64,000 nucleotides of DNA, taken from positions 1 to 64,000 of the forward strand of contig VOIU01000007.1 in assembly GCA_007896885.1 (NCBI GenBank). The letters are read 5' to 3'. The DNA comes from Bacteroidaceae bacterium HV4-6-C5C (lineage in GTDB: Bacteria; Bacteroidota; Bacteroidia; Bacteroidales; Bacteroidaceae). The notes under the pieces were generated by a model. It ran no database searches, had not been told where the DNA came from, and saw only the letters and a program-made list of their open reading frames with translations. Below, in pieces: positions 24,665-33,586 of this stretch (its first letter is position 1; every line of letters starts with the position of its first letter). The position numbers and the translations under genes were made by a program.

Positions 24665-26188
24665 TTAGTGTTTAAAATGACGAATACCAGTCGTCACCAT
24701 CGATATGCCATGTTCATTACAATAATCAAAAGATAGTTGGTCCTTTATTGAACCGCCCGGTTGAATCACAGCTTTTATTCCTTCGTTTCCAGCAATTTCA
24801 ACACAATCAGGGAATGGGAAAAAAGCATCAGATGCCATTACAGCCCCTTGCAAGTCAAAGCCAAAACTTTTAGCTTTTTCTATAGCTTGCTTCAAGGCAT
24901 CTACACGCGATGTTTGTCCAACTCCACTGGCTAATAATTGTTTTCCTTTAGCCAAAACGATAGAATTAGATTTACTGTTCTTTACTATTTTGTTAGCAAA
25001 AAGCATATCGGCTATTTCTACGTCAGAAGGAACTTTTACAGTTACTGTTTTAAGATCCTCTGGTGTTTCAATATTTAAATCACGATCCTGAACGAGCACT
25101 CCATTCAATAATGAGCGGAATTGTTTCTTGGGCAATAGAGCCTGCTTACGAACCAAAATAATACGATTTTTCTTTTGACTCAAAATCTCAAGTGCATCAA
25201 CATCATAATCCGGAGCAATGATAACCTCAAAAAATATTTTATTCACCTCTTCGGCAACTTCCTTGTCTATGATTGCATTAGTGATGAGAACCCCACCAAA
25301 AGCAGAGACAGGATCACCTGCAAGAGCTTCTTTCCAGGCATCCAATACAAAAGGCCGAGATGCCAGACCACAAGCATTGTTGTGCTTCAAAATAGCAAAT
25401 GTCGTTTCACTAAATTCATCAATCAGTTCAACAGCAGCATTAATATCTAGCAGATTATTATAGGAGATTTCTTTGCCATGAATCTGATCGAACATCGCAT
25501 CAAGATTTCCATAGAAATATCCTTTTTGATGAGGATTTTCACCATAGCGTAAAGCCTTTTGATTATTTACACCACTTCTAAAAGCAGAGCCTTCTTCAGC
25601 ATCAAAATAATTAAATATAGCTGAATCATAATAAGAAGAAACAGAAAAAGCTTCTTTAGCAAACCAACGGCGTTCTTCTGTAGAAGTTACAGCACCATGT
25701 TCCATCAGCATGTCAAAAAACGGTTTATATTGAGCTTGAGATGCTATGATTACCACATCATTATAATTCTTTGCTGCAGCCCTAATTAAGGAAATGCCCC
25801 CTATGTCTATTTTTTCAATAATTGCAGGTTCTTCAGCTCCAGATGCCACAGTTGATTCAAATGGATATAAGTCAACTATTACAAGATCAATTTCAGGTAT
25901 CTCGTATTTTTCAATCTGTTGCATATCCTGCTCCAATCCACGGCGACAAAGAATTCCCCCAAATACTTTAGGATGCAAGGTTTTTACACGACCTCCTAAT
26001 ATAGAAGGGTAAGAAGTCAAGTCTTCTACAGCCTTACAAGGAAATCCTAAAGATTCTATAAACTGGCGGGTTCCTCCTGTGGATAGAAATTCAACCCCTT
26101 CTTCATGAAGTTTGGTTATGATTTCATCCAAACCTTCCTTATGATAAACCGACACTAATGCGGTTTTGATTTTTTTGGTTTCCGACAT
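24665..26188 (-). CDS. purH: Bifunctional AICAR formyltransferase / IMP cyclohydrolase
   Basis: A 507-residue cytoplasmic enzyme for the last two steps of purine synthesis. The N-terminal MGS-like cyclohydrolase domain (about 1-195) has TALVSVYHKEGLDEI, STGGTRQFIE and GGRVKTLHPKVFGGIL. The formyltransferase domain carries the LKHNNACGLAS motif with the catalytic Lys-His pair and ends in VIQPGGSIKDQ and TGIRHFKH. The frame opens at 26218, but that codon lies inside the promoter box, so the ATG at 26188 (MSETKKIKTALV) is the start. Confidence 0.97.
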   Translation of the reverse strand: MSETKKIKTALVSVYHKEGLDEIITKLHEEGVEFLSTGGTRQFIESLGFPCKAVEDLTSYPSILGGRVKTLHPKVFGGILCRRGLEQDMQQIEKYEIPEIDLVIVDLYPFESTVASGAEEPAIIEKIDIGGISLIRAAAKNYNDVVIIASQAQYKPFFDMLMEHGAVTSTEERRWFAKEAFSVSSYYDSAIFNYFDAEEGSAFRSGVNNQKALRYGENPHQKGYFYGNLDAMFDQIHGKEISYNNLLDINAAVELIDEFSETTFAILKHNNACGLASRPFVLDAWKEALAGDPVSAFGGVLITNAIIDKEVAEEVNKIFFEVIIAPDYDVDALEILSQKKNRIILVRKQALLPKKQFRSLLNGVLVQDRDLNIETPEDLKTVTVKVPSDVEIADMLFANKIVKNSKSNSIVLAKGKQLLASGVGQTSRVDALKQAIEKAKSFGFDLQGAVMASDAFFPFPDCVEIAGNEGIKAVIQPGGSIKDQLSFDYCNEHGISMVTTGIRHFKH

Positions 26189-26215
26189 GGGTTTGCTTAT
26201 TAACGATTTGATGCG

Positions 26216-26223
26216 CAAAGGTA
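26216..26223 (-). promoter_or_regulatory. -7 element of purH
   Basis: TACCTTTG on the minus strand, 28 nt upstream of the ATG at 26188. It rules out the longer reading frame from 26218. The mre genes downstream may share it. Confidence 0.55.
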
Positions 26224-26275
26224 CTAAAAATGTTTATTTACACATATACTACCATATAATAAATTAGACTTAATT

Positions 26276-26315
26276 AAAAGGCGCTGACCTCATTTAATTA
26301 AGATCAGCGCCTTTT
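26276..26315 (-). terminator. Rho-independent terminator of the M13 peptidase gene
   Basis: AAAAGGCGCTGA (26276-26287) pairs perfectly with TCAGCGCCTTTT (26304-26315), 20 bases past the stop codon of the peptidase. It is followed on the minus strand by an AT-rich run. Confidence 0.85.
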
Positions 26316-26334
26316 AATTCTTCATAAAGAAAGA

Positions 26335-28368
26335 TCACCAAATAGAGACCCTCTTTTCTACCGGTATGAACATTGGATCTTTTTCAGTAATACCGAAAGC
26401 TTTATACCAAGTGGCAATATGAGGTAATGCCCCATCTACTCGCCATTTACCTAAAGCATGAGGATCGGTTTTTGTGCGGCGCAAGATTTCAGCTTCACGA
26501 ATATTTCCTGCCCAAACATTTGCATAGGCAAGGAAAAAACGTTGCGCAGGCGTAAACCCACCCTTTGACTTCAAAGGAGTCTTTTCCATGGCCTTTAAAA
26601 AAGCTTGATATGAAACTTGCAAACCTCCGTGATCCGCTATATTTTCTCCCAATGTAAATTTACCATTGCCATGTACACCTGGCGCAACTTCAATGCTATC
26701 AAAGAAATTTGCCATAACGGCAGCACGCTTTTCAAAATTCTGAGCATCGGAAGCAGTCCACCAATCTTTCAGATTTCCATCTTTATCATATTGCCTACCC
26801 TGATCATCAAACCCATGGGTCATTTCATGTCCAATCACAACTCCGATAGCTCCATAATTGAATGCATCATCCGCTTTCATATCAAAGAAAGGATACTGCA
26901 AGATTCCGGCAGGGAAACATATCTCATTTGTTGTAGGATTATAATAAGCATTCACAGTTTGTGGAGTCATCAACCATTCGTCTTTATCAACCGGTTTACC
27001 CGCTTTAGCTAGCATACGATTATATGCCCATGCATTTGCGCGAGTTATATTACTCCAATAATTGTCGCCCTTGAATTCCATGTTAGAATAGTCCTTCCAC
27101 TTATCAGGATATCCGATTTTCACATGAAAAGTAGCCAATTTTTCCAATGCCTTTTGCTTTGTGGCATCACTCATCCAACTAAGATTCTTAATGCGCTCAC
27201 CCAATGAACTTTGGAGATTCTTCACCAAAGCTACCATGCGTTCTTTTGCCGCTGCAGGGAAATATTTTTCTACATACATTTGCCCAACTGCCTCTCCAAG
27301 TGAATTATTGACTGTAGAAACCGCACGTTTCCAACGCGGCTGCATCTCTTTTCTGCCAGACATAGCTTTTCCATAAAAATCAAAGTTCTGTACGGCAAAG
27401 GCGTCACTTAAATAATCAGCAGAACTATTGATTAAATTCCATTGAAGATATAAAATATTGTCTTCTAATGGGAAGTTATTGATTACAGTTTCTACTTGTT
27501 TAAAAGCTTCAGGCTGACCAATAATCATATTATCCACTTTTTGCAAACGAGATGCATCAAGATATTTATCCCAATCAAAGGCTGTATATTCTTTCTCCCA
27601 GTCTGCCAAAGTCTTTTTATTGTAGTTTGCATGAGGATCACGCAACTGCACTTGCGTACGTGAAGCCTCAGCCAATGACACCTCTATATTCATTACGGCA
27701 GCTACAGCTTTCTTTGAAACAGATTCATCAAAACCTGCTAAACGAAACATTTTTTCGATGTGAGCTTTATAAGCCTCACGAATAGCAGTTGTCTTTTCAT
27801 CTTTTTCCAAATAATAATCACGCTCTCCCATACCCAAACCACCTTGTCCTATTTGAGTTATATTCATAGAGCTGTTCATATCATCTGCGCCAATATACAT
27901 ATTAAAATAAGGATCAACACCAATCTGTTGAAGGTTACCTATCATAGTATAGATATCGCCCTTAGACTTTATTGCGGCGATTTTATCAAGGTCTTTTTTA
28001 ATTGGAGCAGCTCCATCGCTATTGAGCTTGAGGCTATCCATAGCCATATTATACATACCTCCTATTTTCTGAGCCACACTACCTTCCTCATGTTTTGACT
28101 TAGATAATTCCTCAATAAGTTCACGTACTTGCTTACGGTTATTCTCAGCAAGCATATCAAAAGACCCAAAACGTGCATACTCATCAGTCAACGGATGATT
28201 TTTCATCCACCCTCCACAAGCATACTGATAGAAATCCGTCCCCGGAAGAGCTGTCTTATCCAAATTAGAGAAATCAACCCCACCTTCAGAAACAACTCCC
28301 TTCTTGCTACCACACCCTGCAGCCATCAAGCAGAATGCTAAAACAGGAAAATACTTCATTATTTTCAT
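26335..28368 (-). CDS. pepO: M13 family zinc endopeptidase (PepO-like lipoprotein)
   Basis: A 677-residue neprilysin-type metallopeptidase that cleaves oligopeptides. The lipoprotein signal ends MAAGC (Cys near residue 19), so it is anchored in the envelope. The zinc motif HExxH is in VIGHEMTHGFDDQG, the third ligand in ENIADHGG (ExxxD), and a substrate-site motif is NAYYNPTTNEICFPAGILQ. The C-terminus reads VEKRVSIW, keeping the terminal Trp but without the CxxW cysteine of mammalian members. The start is 24 bases after the ABC-F gene, suggesting co-transcription, and a clear terminator follows. Confidence 0.95.
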   Translation of the reverse strand: MKIMKYFPVLAFCLMAAGCGSKKGVVSEGGVDFSNLDKTALPGTDFYQYACGGWMKNHPLTDEYARFGSFDMLAENNRKQVRELIEELSKSKHEEGSVAQKIGGMYNMAMDSLKLNSDGAAPIKKDLDKIAAIKSKGDIYTMIGNLQQIGVDPYFNMYIGADDMNSSMNITQIGQGGLGMGERDYYLEKDEKTTAIREAYKAHIEKMFRLAGFDESVSKKAVAAVMNIEVSLAEASRTQVQLRDPHANYNKKTLADWEKEYTAFDWDKYLDASRLQKVDNMIIGQPEAFKQVETVINNFPLEDNILYLQWNLINSSADYLSDAFAVQNFDFYGKAMSGRKEMQPRWKRAVSTVNNSLGEAVGQMYVEKYFPAAAKERMVALVKNLQSSLGERIKNLSWMSDATKQKALEKLATFHVKIGYPDKWKDYSNMEFKGDNYWSNITRANAWAYNRMLAKAGKPVDKDEWLMTPQTVNAYYNPTTNEICFPAGILQYPFFDMKADDAFNYGAIGVVIGHEMTHGFDDQGRQYDKDGNLKDWWTASDAQNFEKRAAVMANFFDSIEVAPGVHGNGKFTLGENIADHGGLQVSYQAFLKAMEKTPLKSKGGFTPAQRFFLAYANVWAGNIREAEILRRTKTDPHALGKWRVDGALPHIATWYKAFGITEKDPMFIPVEKRVSIW

Positions 28369-28391
28369 TACATCTATTATTAATTAAACTT

Positions 28392-30365
28392 TTATAATAT
28401 CTTATTTTTACCTTCTTCCAATTCCGTAGAAGCATTATCCCACTCTTCCATAACACTGTCCAGTTGACGTTTAAGCTTTTGGTGCTGTTCATAAAGTTGC
28501 ATATCTGAAGCACCATCGGGAGTTGCCAATTTTATCTCAAGAATAGCTATAGCTGATTCAATCTGTGAGATTTCAGCTTCGCAATCTGCAACTCTACGCT
28601 CTAACTTTTTCAGCTTCTTATTCCACTCTTTCTGAGCTTCATAAGACAATTTATTATCAGACGTCGGCAACTCTTTTATCGCATTCGAAGCATCCTCCTT
28701 GCCAAGATCCTTTAAAGAAGAAAGTAAAATCCCATTTTGCAGCTCATTCAGGCTTTCGATTTGCTTCTTTTGTAGAAAATCGTAAATACCACCCAAATGT
28801 TCTTTCACCAAACCACCTCCAAATTCATAAACTTTAGTCGCAAGTCCATCTAAAAAGTCACGATCATGGCTGACTATTATCACAGTACCGTCGAATTCAC
28901 GAATAGCCTCCTTCAAAACATCCTTTGAACGCATATCCAGATGGTTGGTCGGCTCATCCAATATTAAAAGGTTGACCGGTTCCAGCAATAACTTAATCAT
29001 AGCAAGACGAGTGCGCTCTCCACCGGACAGAACTTTCACTTTTTTGTCTGAAGCTTCACCACCAAACATGAATGCCCCCAAAATATCCCTTATCTTCAAT
29101 CTCACATCTCCTACCGCAACCCGGTCTATCGTATCAAATACCGTAAGATTTTCATCAAGTAATTGTGCTTGATTTTGAGCAAAATATCCTATTTGTACAT
29201 TGTGACCAAGTTTCAATTTGCCGGTATAATCGGTGATTTCTTCCATAATGCACTTGACGAGAGTTGATTTACCCTCTCCATTCTTACCCACAAATGCAAC
29301 CTTCTCACCGCGGTTTATAGTCAAGTTAACATCATGAAAAACGATATGATTACCATATCTTTTCTCCACATCTTCGCAAATAACCGGATAACTGCCGCTA
29401 CGGCTAGAACATACAAATTTAAGCCTTAACGCAGAAGAATCTTCTTCATCCACCTCAATCCGCTCTATCTTTTCAAGCTGTTTGATTCTACTTTGAACTT
29501 GAACAGCCTTAGTAGCCTTATAGCGGAACCGCTCAATAAAAGCTTCTGTATCTCCTATTTGTTTCTGCTGATTTTCGTAAGCTCTCATCTGTTGTTCACG
29601 GCGCTCTTTGCGAAGGACAACATATTCATCATATTTTACCTTATAGTCATAAATGTGGCCACATGAAATTTCAATAGTGCGAGTAGTCACGTTATTAAGA
29701 AACGCTCTATCATGGCTAACCAATACCACAGCATTAACACGTGTTGATAAGAAATTCTCCAACCATTGAATACTTTCAATATCCAAGTGATTTGTCGGCT
29801 CATCAAGCAAAAGCACATCTGGGCGTCTAAGTAAAAGCTTTGCTAACTCAATACGCATTCGCCACCCCCCCGAAAATTCAGAAGTTGGACGATCAAAGTC
29901 TTCTCTGCTAAAGCCAAGTCCAACGAGAGTTCGCTCAGTCTCAGCATGAAAATTCGTGCCTCCCATCATTAAAAAGCGGTCGTTCTCATGAGTAAAACGA
30001 TCAATCAATTTATGATAAGACTCCGATTCATAATCAGTACGATCCGCCAATTCTTGATTCATGCGATCAAGCTCAGCCTGTAATCGGAACATTTCCTCAA
30101 AAGCCAACTCAGCTTCTGCTTTGACAGTGCGACTGTCGGATAATATCATGACCTGCGGAAGATAGCCAATAGTAACTTCCTTAGGCATAGCTACTATTCC
30201 TGCTGAAGGAGTCTGCAAACCTGCCAATATTTTAAGCATTGTAGATTTACCCGCTCCATTTTTGCCAACTAAAGCTATACGATCCTTTTTATTAATGACG
30301 TAAGACACATCCTCAAACAACACAGTGGCATTGAATTCCACCTTCAAACCTTCTATCGATATCAT
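28392..30365 (-). CDS. ABC-F ATPase (ribosome-associated)
   Basis: A 657-residue cytoplasmic tandem ATPase of the ABC-F class, lacking membrane segments. Domain 1: Walker A GKNGAGKST, signature EFSGGWRMRIELAKLL, Walker B LLLDEPTNHLD. Domain 2: GKNGEGKST, LSGGERTRLAM, LILDEPTNHLD. A charged linker of about 80 residues between them would reach the ribosomal P/E site. The C-terminal 100 residues form a coiled coil (KKLKKLERRVADCEAEISQ), as in Uup-type members. It probably helps stalled ribosomes or ribosome assembly. Antibiotic protection cannot be inferred from sequence. Confidence 0.92.
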   Translation of the reverse strand: MISIEGLKVEFNATVLFEDVSYVINKKDRIALVGKNGAGKSTMLKILAGLQTPSAGIVAMPKEVTIGYLPQVMILSDSRTVKAEAELAFEEMFRLQAELDRMNQELADRTDYESESYHKLIDRFTHENDRFLMMGGTNFHAETERTLVGLGFSREDFDRPTSEFSGGWRMRIELAKLLLRRPDVLLLDEPTNHLDIESIQWLENFLSTRVNAVVLVSHDRAFLNNVTTRTIEISCGHIYDYKVKYDEYVVLRKERREQQMRAYENQQKQIGDTEAFIERFRYKATKAVQVQSRIKQLEKIERIEVDEEDSSALRLKFVCSSRSGSYPVICEDVEKRYGNHIVFHDVNLTINRGEKVAFVGKNGEGKSTLVKCIMEEITDYTGKLKLGHNVQIGYFAQNQAQLLDENLTVFDTIDRVAVGDVRLKIRDILGAFMFGGEASDKKVKVLSGGERTRLAMIKLLLEPVNLLILDEPTNHLDMRSKDVLKEAIREFDGTVIIVSHDRDFLDGLATKVYEFGGGLVKEHLGGIYDFLQKKQIESLNELQNGILLSSLKDLGKEDASNAIKELPTSDNKLSYEAQKEWNKKLKKLERRVADCEAEISQIESAIAILEIKLATPDGASDMQLYEQHQKLKRQLDSVMEEWDNASTELEEGKNKIL

Positions 30366-30394
30366 TTTAACAGAAAATTAATCATTCAAAATCG

Positions 30395-30402
30395 CAAAGA
30401 TA
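30395..30402 (-). promoter_or_regulatory. -7 element of the ABC-F gene
   Basis: TATCTTTG on the minus strand about 30 nt upstream of the ATG; a GTTG lies about 18 nt further upstream. Confidence 0.5.
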
Positions 30403-30445
30403 ATGATTTTCAAGCGTTCACAACTGAATAGACACAGTAAATCGG

Positions 30446-31720
30446 TCATTCCGTCACTTTTACAAGAATCTTATCAATACGCGCTCCATCCATATCCACT
30501 ATTTCAAAAGTAAAATCTTTCCAGCTTACAGCTTCTCCACTTTGAGGAATATGCTGGAGCAACTCCAATACAAGTCCTCCGACCGTAGTGTAATCACTCT
30601 GATTTGAGTACAGATTCTCTTTTTCAAAGTATATAAAAAAATCATAGACAGGACATTGCCCATCAACAAACCATCCTTCTCCTTCCTTACGCTTAATAAT
30701 ATCAGGTTCGGTATGGGCATCTTCAATATTCCCCACGAGACCTTCCAAGATATCTTTTAATGTAATAATACCCTGAAATCCACCAAACTCATCACAAATC
30801 AACGCTTGTCCGATACGTTTGTCCTTCATCCGCTCCAACGCCTTATAAACGCTCATGTTCTCATGGAAAAAGACCGCAGGTGATATTACATTTTGTAAAT
30901 CCAGCTTCGGCTTATCCAATTCAAAAACAAGTTGCTTCAATGTTACGACACCTTTTATATTGTCATAGTTCCTATCCACCACTGGATAAAAATCATGAAG
31001 ATGTTCCTTCAATACAGTCTGTACCTGTATTGCATCCATACTTATGTCCAAAACGGCTACTTCAGAGCGATGAGTCATCAATGAACTGACCCTTAAATCA
31101 CCCAACATAAAAACCCGTTCTAAAATATCCTGTTCAACTTCTTGCACCTCACCCTCTTTAGTACCTTCCTGAATCATTGACTTTATTTCTTCTTCCGTTA
31201 CCTTATCCGTTTGTACTTTTAATCCGAATAAGTTAAAGATAAAAGAAGTACTCTTTGCCAATAGCCAGACAAAAGGCAATGCTATTTTAGAAAGCCAATA
31301 CATAGGGCGAGCTACTAGTCGAGCTGTTTGGGAAGAAGCGCTCATACCAATTCTTTTAGGTACAAGTTCACCAAAAATCAACGTTAGATAAGTCACCAAT
31401 ACAACTATAACAGTCTGACTCAATATTCTTGAATACTCAGGATGAACACCCCAGGTCACTAACACATTGGAGAAATCATCTGCCAGCTTACTGCCTGAAT
31501 ATATACCTGTAAGTATACCTACAATAGTAATACCTATTTGTACAGTAGATAAAAAGTTATCGGGTCTTTGAGCCAAAGATAAAGCTGTTTTTGCCGAACG
31601 ACTACCCTTGTTTGCTTCATTCAATAAATTCGATTTTCGGACAGAAATCAAAGCTATTTCAGACATTGCCAAAAATCCATTTAAAAGGATAAGACCTACA
31701 ATAATAAATAATTCACTCAT
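30446..31720 (-). CDS. CNNM/CorC-type transporter (hemolysin family)
   Basis: A 424-residue inner-membrane protein with the CNNM architecture: an N-terminal DUF21 membrane domain (about 1-180, with GFLAMSEIALISVRKS and TLIFGELVPKRIG), a pair of CBS domains (about 205-325, TLKDILEGLVGNIEDA at the end) and a C-terminal CorC_HlyC domain (about 340-424). Family members are linked to Mg2+ or Co2+ efflux; the hemolysin name is historical. It has a leader of about 240 nt from the promoter box at 31964. Confidence 0.92.
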   Translation of the reverse strand: MSELFIIVGLILLNGFLAMSEIALISVRKSNLLNEANKGSRSAKTALSLAQRPDNFLSTVQIGITIVGILTGIYSGSKLADDFSNVLVTWGVHPEYSRILSQTVIVVLVTYLTLIFGELVPKRIGMSASSQTARLVARPMYWLSKIALPFVWLLAKSTSFIFNLFGLKVQTDKVTEEEIKSMIQEGTKEGEVQEVEQDILERVFMLGDLRVSSLMTHRSEVAVLDISMDAIQVQTVLKEHLHDFYPVVDRNYDNIKGVVTLKQLVFELDKPKLDLQNVISPAVFFHENMSVYKALERMKDKRIGQALICDEFGGFQGIITLKDILEGLVGNIEDAHTEPDIIKRKEGEGWFVDGQCPVYDFFIYFEKENLYSNQSDYTTVGGLVLELLQHIPQSGEAVSWKDFTFEIVDMDGARIDKILVKVTE

Positions 31721-31971
31721 GATTTATATAAGTTATATATTTTATTAGAACTTTAGAATCAATAGAGGGCACACAGTACTTATCGACAAATGCACCTATG
31801 ACATCACCGAGAACATAAAAGAAAATAAATATAAAAGGCAGATTGAAAAGAATTGAAAAAGCATGGTAAAGACCATCTTTGCCTGCAATATCAGCAGTAA
31901 AGCTCTTTAGAATAGCTCTATGTCCATCTGGTTCTTCGAAGACGAGGTTTATTTAATGTTCTGCAAAGATA
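31721..31971 (-). other. Long corC-type leader with a start-less open frame
   Basis: A TATCTTTG box (31964-31971) gives a leader of about 240 nt before the transporter ATG at 31720. Just after the promoter is a six-codon frame MDIELF (ATG near 31930). In another frame, about 70 codons are open down to a TGA that overlaps the transporter start (CATGAGTGA). They contain a hydrophobic run, FNLPFIFIFFYVLGDVIGAF, but no ATG, GTG or TTG. This may be a regulatory leader or the frameshifted remnant of a small membrane protein. Confidence 0.3.
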
Positions 31972-31996
31972 AAAAACATCTTCATTTATTACAAAT

Positions 31997-32027
31997 AAAA
32001 AAGGGAGCCGAATAGGTTCCCTTTTTT
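31997..32027 (-). terminator. Terminator of rplS
   Basis: AAAAAAGGGAGCC pairs with GGTTCCCTTTTTT (one G-T), 25 bases after the rplS stop, with a T-run on the minus strand. Confidence 0.85.
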
Positions 32028-32051
32028 ATTTCGATACAAAAGTGCGGTATA

Positions 32052-32405
32052 TTAACCGTTAACTCTTTTCTCTTTGATTCTAGCTTTCTTACCTGTAAGA
32101 GCACGCAAATAATACAATTTAGCGCGGCGAACCTTACCTACCTTGTTCACTTCAATGCTATCAATAGCCGGTGAATCAATTGGGAAAATTCTTTCTACAC
32201 CTACAGTACCAGACATTTTACGAACTGTAAAACGTTTTTTGTTTAAATGTCCAGAGATCTTAATAACAACTCCGCGATACAACTGAACACGTTCCTTGTT
32301 ACCTTCAATGATACGATATGCTACAGTAACAGTATCACCTGCCTTGAAGCTTGGATGTTGTTTGCCAGTAGCAAATGCTTCTTCTGCAACTTTAATTAAA
32401 TCCAT
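32052..32405 (-). CDS. rplS: 50S ribosomal protein L19
   Basis: A 117-residue ribosomal protein at the 30S-50S interface. The family pattern is clear: [29 protein letters not shown], then [18 protein letters not shown] and the basic [22 protein letters not shown] end. The gene is monocistronic, with its own promoter, a leader of about 85 nt and a terminator. Confidence 0.97.
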   Translation of the reverse strand: MDLIKVAEEAFATGKQHPSFKAGDTVTVAYRIIEGNKERVQLYRGVVIKISGHLNKKRFTVRKMSGTVGVERIFPIDSPAIDSIEVNKVGKVRRAKLYYLRALTGKKARIKEKRVNG

Positions 32406-32492
32406 TGTTATAATTATTAAATTGTTTCATCGTTACAACGCAACATACCAGGCTTCACACTATGTCCTGACAGCGATTGCGCGAAAGCGGTG

Positions 32493-32524
32493 CAAAGGAA
32501 CGAATTATTTATCAGATACACAAA
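32493..32524 (-). promoter_or_regulatory. Promoter of rplS
   Basis: Reading the minus strand: TTTG (32521-32524), 20-nt spacer, TTCCTTTG (32493-32500), one mismatch from TAnnTTTG. The resulting leader of about 85 nt could hold an L19 autoregulatory structure, which I cannot fold here. Confidence 0.6.
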
Positions 32525-32542
32525 CAATTCATTCCTTTTTAT

Positions 32543-33454
32543 TCATCTACGATCATCAGATGACCGACTTGACCGTGAACTCTGTGTGGATGGAGCATTA
32601 TCTCCACCACGATTGCTATCTGTGCCTCTTACACTTGAACGCTGTGTTTCATTGTTCTCCCTACTTCTGCTACTTTCCCGGGAGCTATTCTTACTGCGGG
32701 AAGAAGAAGAACGATTGGAATCAACATTTCTTGTAGAATTAGGACTTGAAGACTCTCTATTATTTCGATCATTGCCCTCTGATCGTCTACCGCGACTACT
32801 TTCATTGCTGGGACGTGTCGTATAAATATCATCCCTATGGGGTTCTCTGCCTGAGTTAGGTTTTATCTGAACGGAACCGAAATCAGTACGTCTATGCGAG
32901 TCTACTGTAACGCTTCCTTGTATACGGAAAGATCCGCTGTAAGAAGGTTGATCGTACCGTCCACGATAATAACTTTCATTATTACGAGATGTGCGATAAT
33001 GATCACCCCGATAACTTCTGTAATTATAAGGACGTGAGAAATAGAAGTAATGGCGATCAGAGTATCTGGTATAGATACGGAAATGCCAATGAACTCCGCT
33101 GGTATATATCGGACGGAAGAAATACTCTATTTGCAGGAACTGCATATATTGGCTACGACTCAAGACCCAACGCAAATCATCGTTCCGCACATCCAAGTAT
33201 TCATAGTAACGATCAAGAGCCCATTGATTGCCTCTTAATACATCATCCATCAGATAACGTACATTATTTACAAAATCAAAATTTATTTCATAAACATCAT
33301 TATATTGACCTGTACTAAGATTTAGTTCATAAGCCATTTTATCCGTAAGAAAACGAGTGTCCTGCCGTAAACTCGATTGACTATATGCTTCCATACTTGC
33401 ACTGCAAGAGGCGATATTCAGCGTAACAAACAGCATAAATATTATACGTTTCAT
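32543..33454 (-). CDS. Secreted protein with a Ser/Arg-rich C-terminal tail
   Basis: A protein of 303 residues I do not recognise. A signal peptide (MKRIIFMLFVTLNIASC) is followed by a helical domain (about 30-115: LTDKMAYELNLSTGQYNDVYEINFDF, WALDRYYEYLDVRND), then an aromatic and Arg-rich stretch (HWHFRIYTRYSDRHYFYFSRPYNYRSYRG). The last 90 residues are almost all Ser, Arg, Asn and Glu (SRSKNSSRESSRSREN). The Cys at 17 could be a lipid site, although SignalP-type cleavage after SASMEAYSQ is also possible. The start at 33454 lies 50 nt below a TACATTTG box; the frame's first ATG (33535) is upstream of that box. Confidence 0.7.
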   Translation of the reverse strand: MKRIIFMLFVTLNIASCSASMEAYSQSSLRQDTRFLTDKMAYELNLSTGQYNDVYEINFDFVNNVRYLMDDVLRGNQWALDRYYEYLDVRNDDLRWVLSRSQYMQFLQIEYFFRPIYTSGVHWHFRIYTRYSDRHYFYFSRPYNYRSYRGDHYRTSRNNESYYRGRYDQPSYSGSFRIQGSVTVDSHRRTDFGSVQIKPNSGREPHRDDIYTTRPSNESSRGRRSEGNDRNNRESSSPNSTRNVDSNRSSSSRSKNSSRESSRSRENNETQRSSVRGTDSNRGGDNAPSTQSSRSSRSSDDRR

Positions 33455-33504
33455 AATTGCATTTAATTTAAGTTTATACTCTCGTCTATTCCTTAGATAC
33501 GATA

Positions 33505-33512
33505 CAAATGTA
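33505..33512 (-). promoter_or_regulatory. -7 element of the Ser/Arg-rich protein gene
   Basis: TACATTTG on the minus strand fits TAnnTTTG and supports the start at 33454. Confidence 0.45.
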
Positions 33513-33586
33513 GAAGAAGAAATTCCTCTCTGCATCTATTTCCCTCTATTGTTCTATAGGGATTTCCCTATTTCCGACCGCCATCA

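Noticed and set aside
28307..28516. Small gene between the ABC-F and M13 peptidase genes
   Set aside because: It lies in another frame inside the 3' end of the ABC-F gene and the start of the peptidase, with no independent support.
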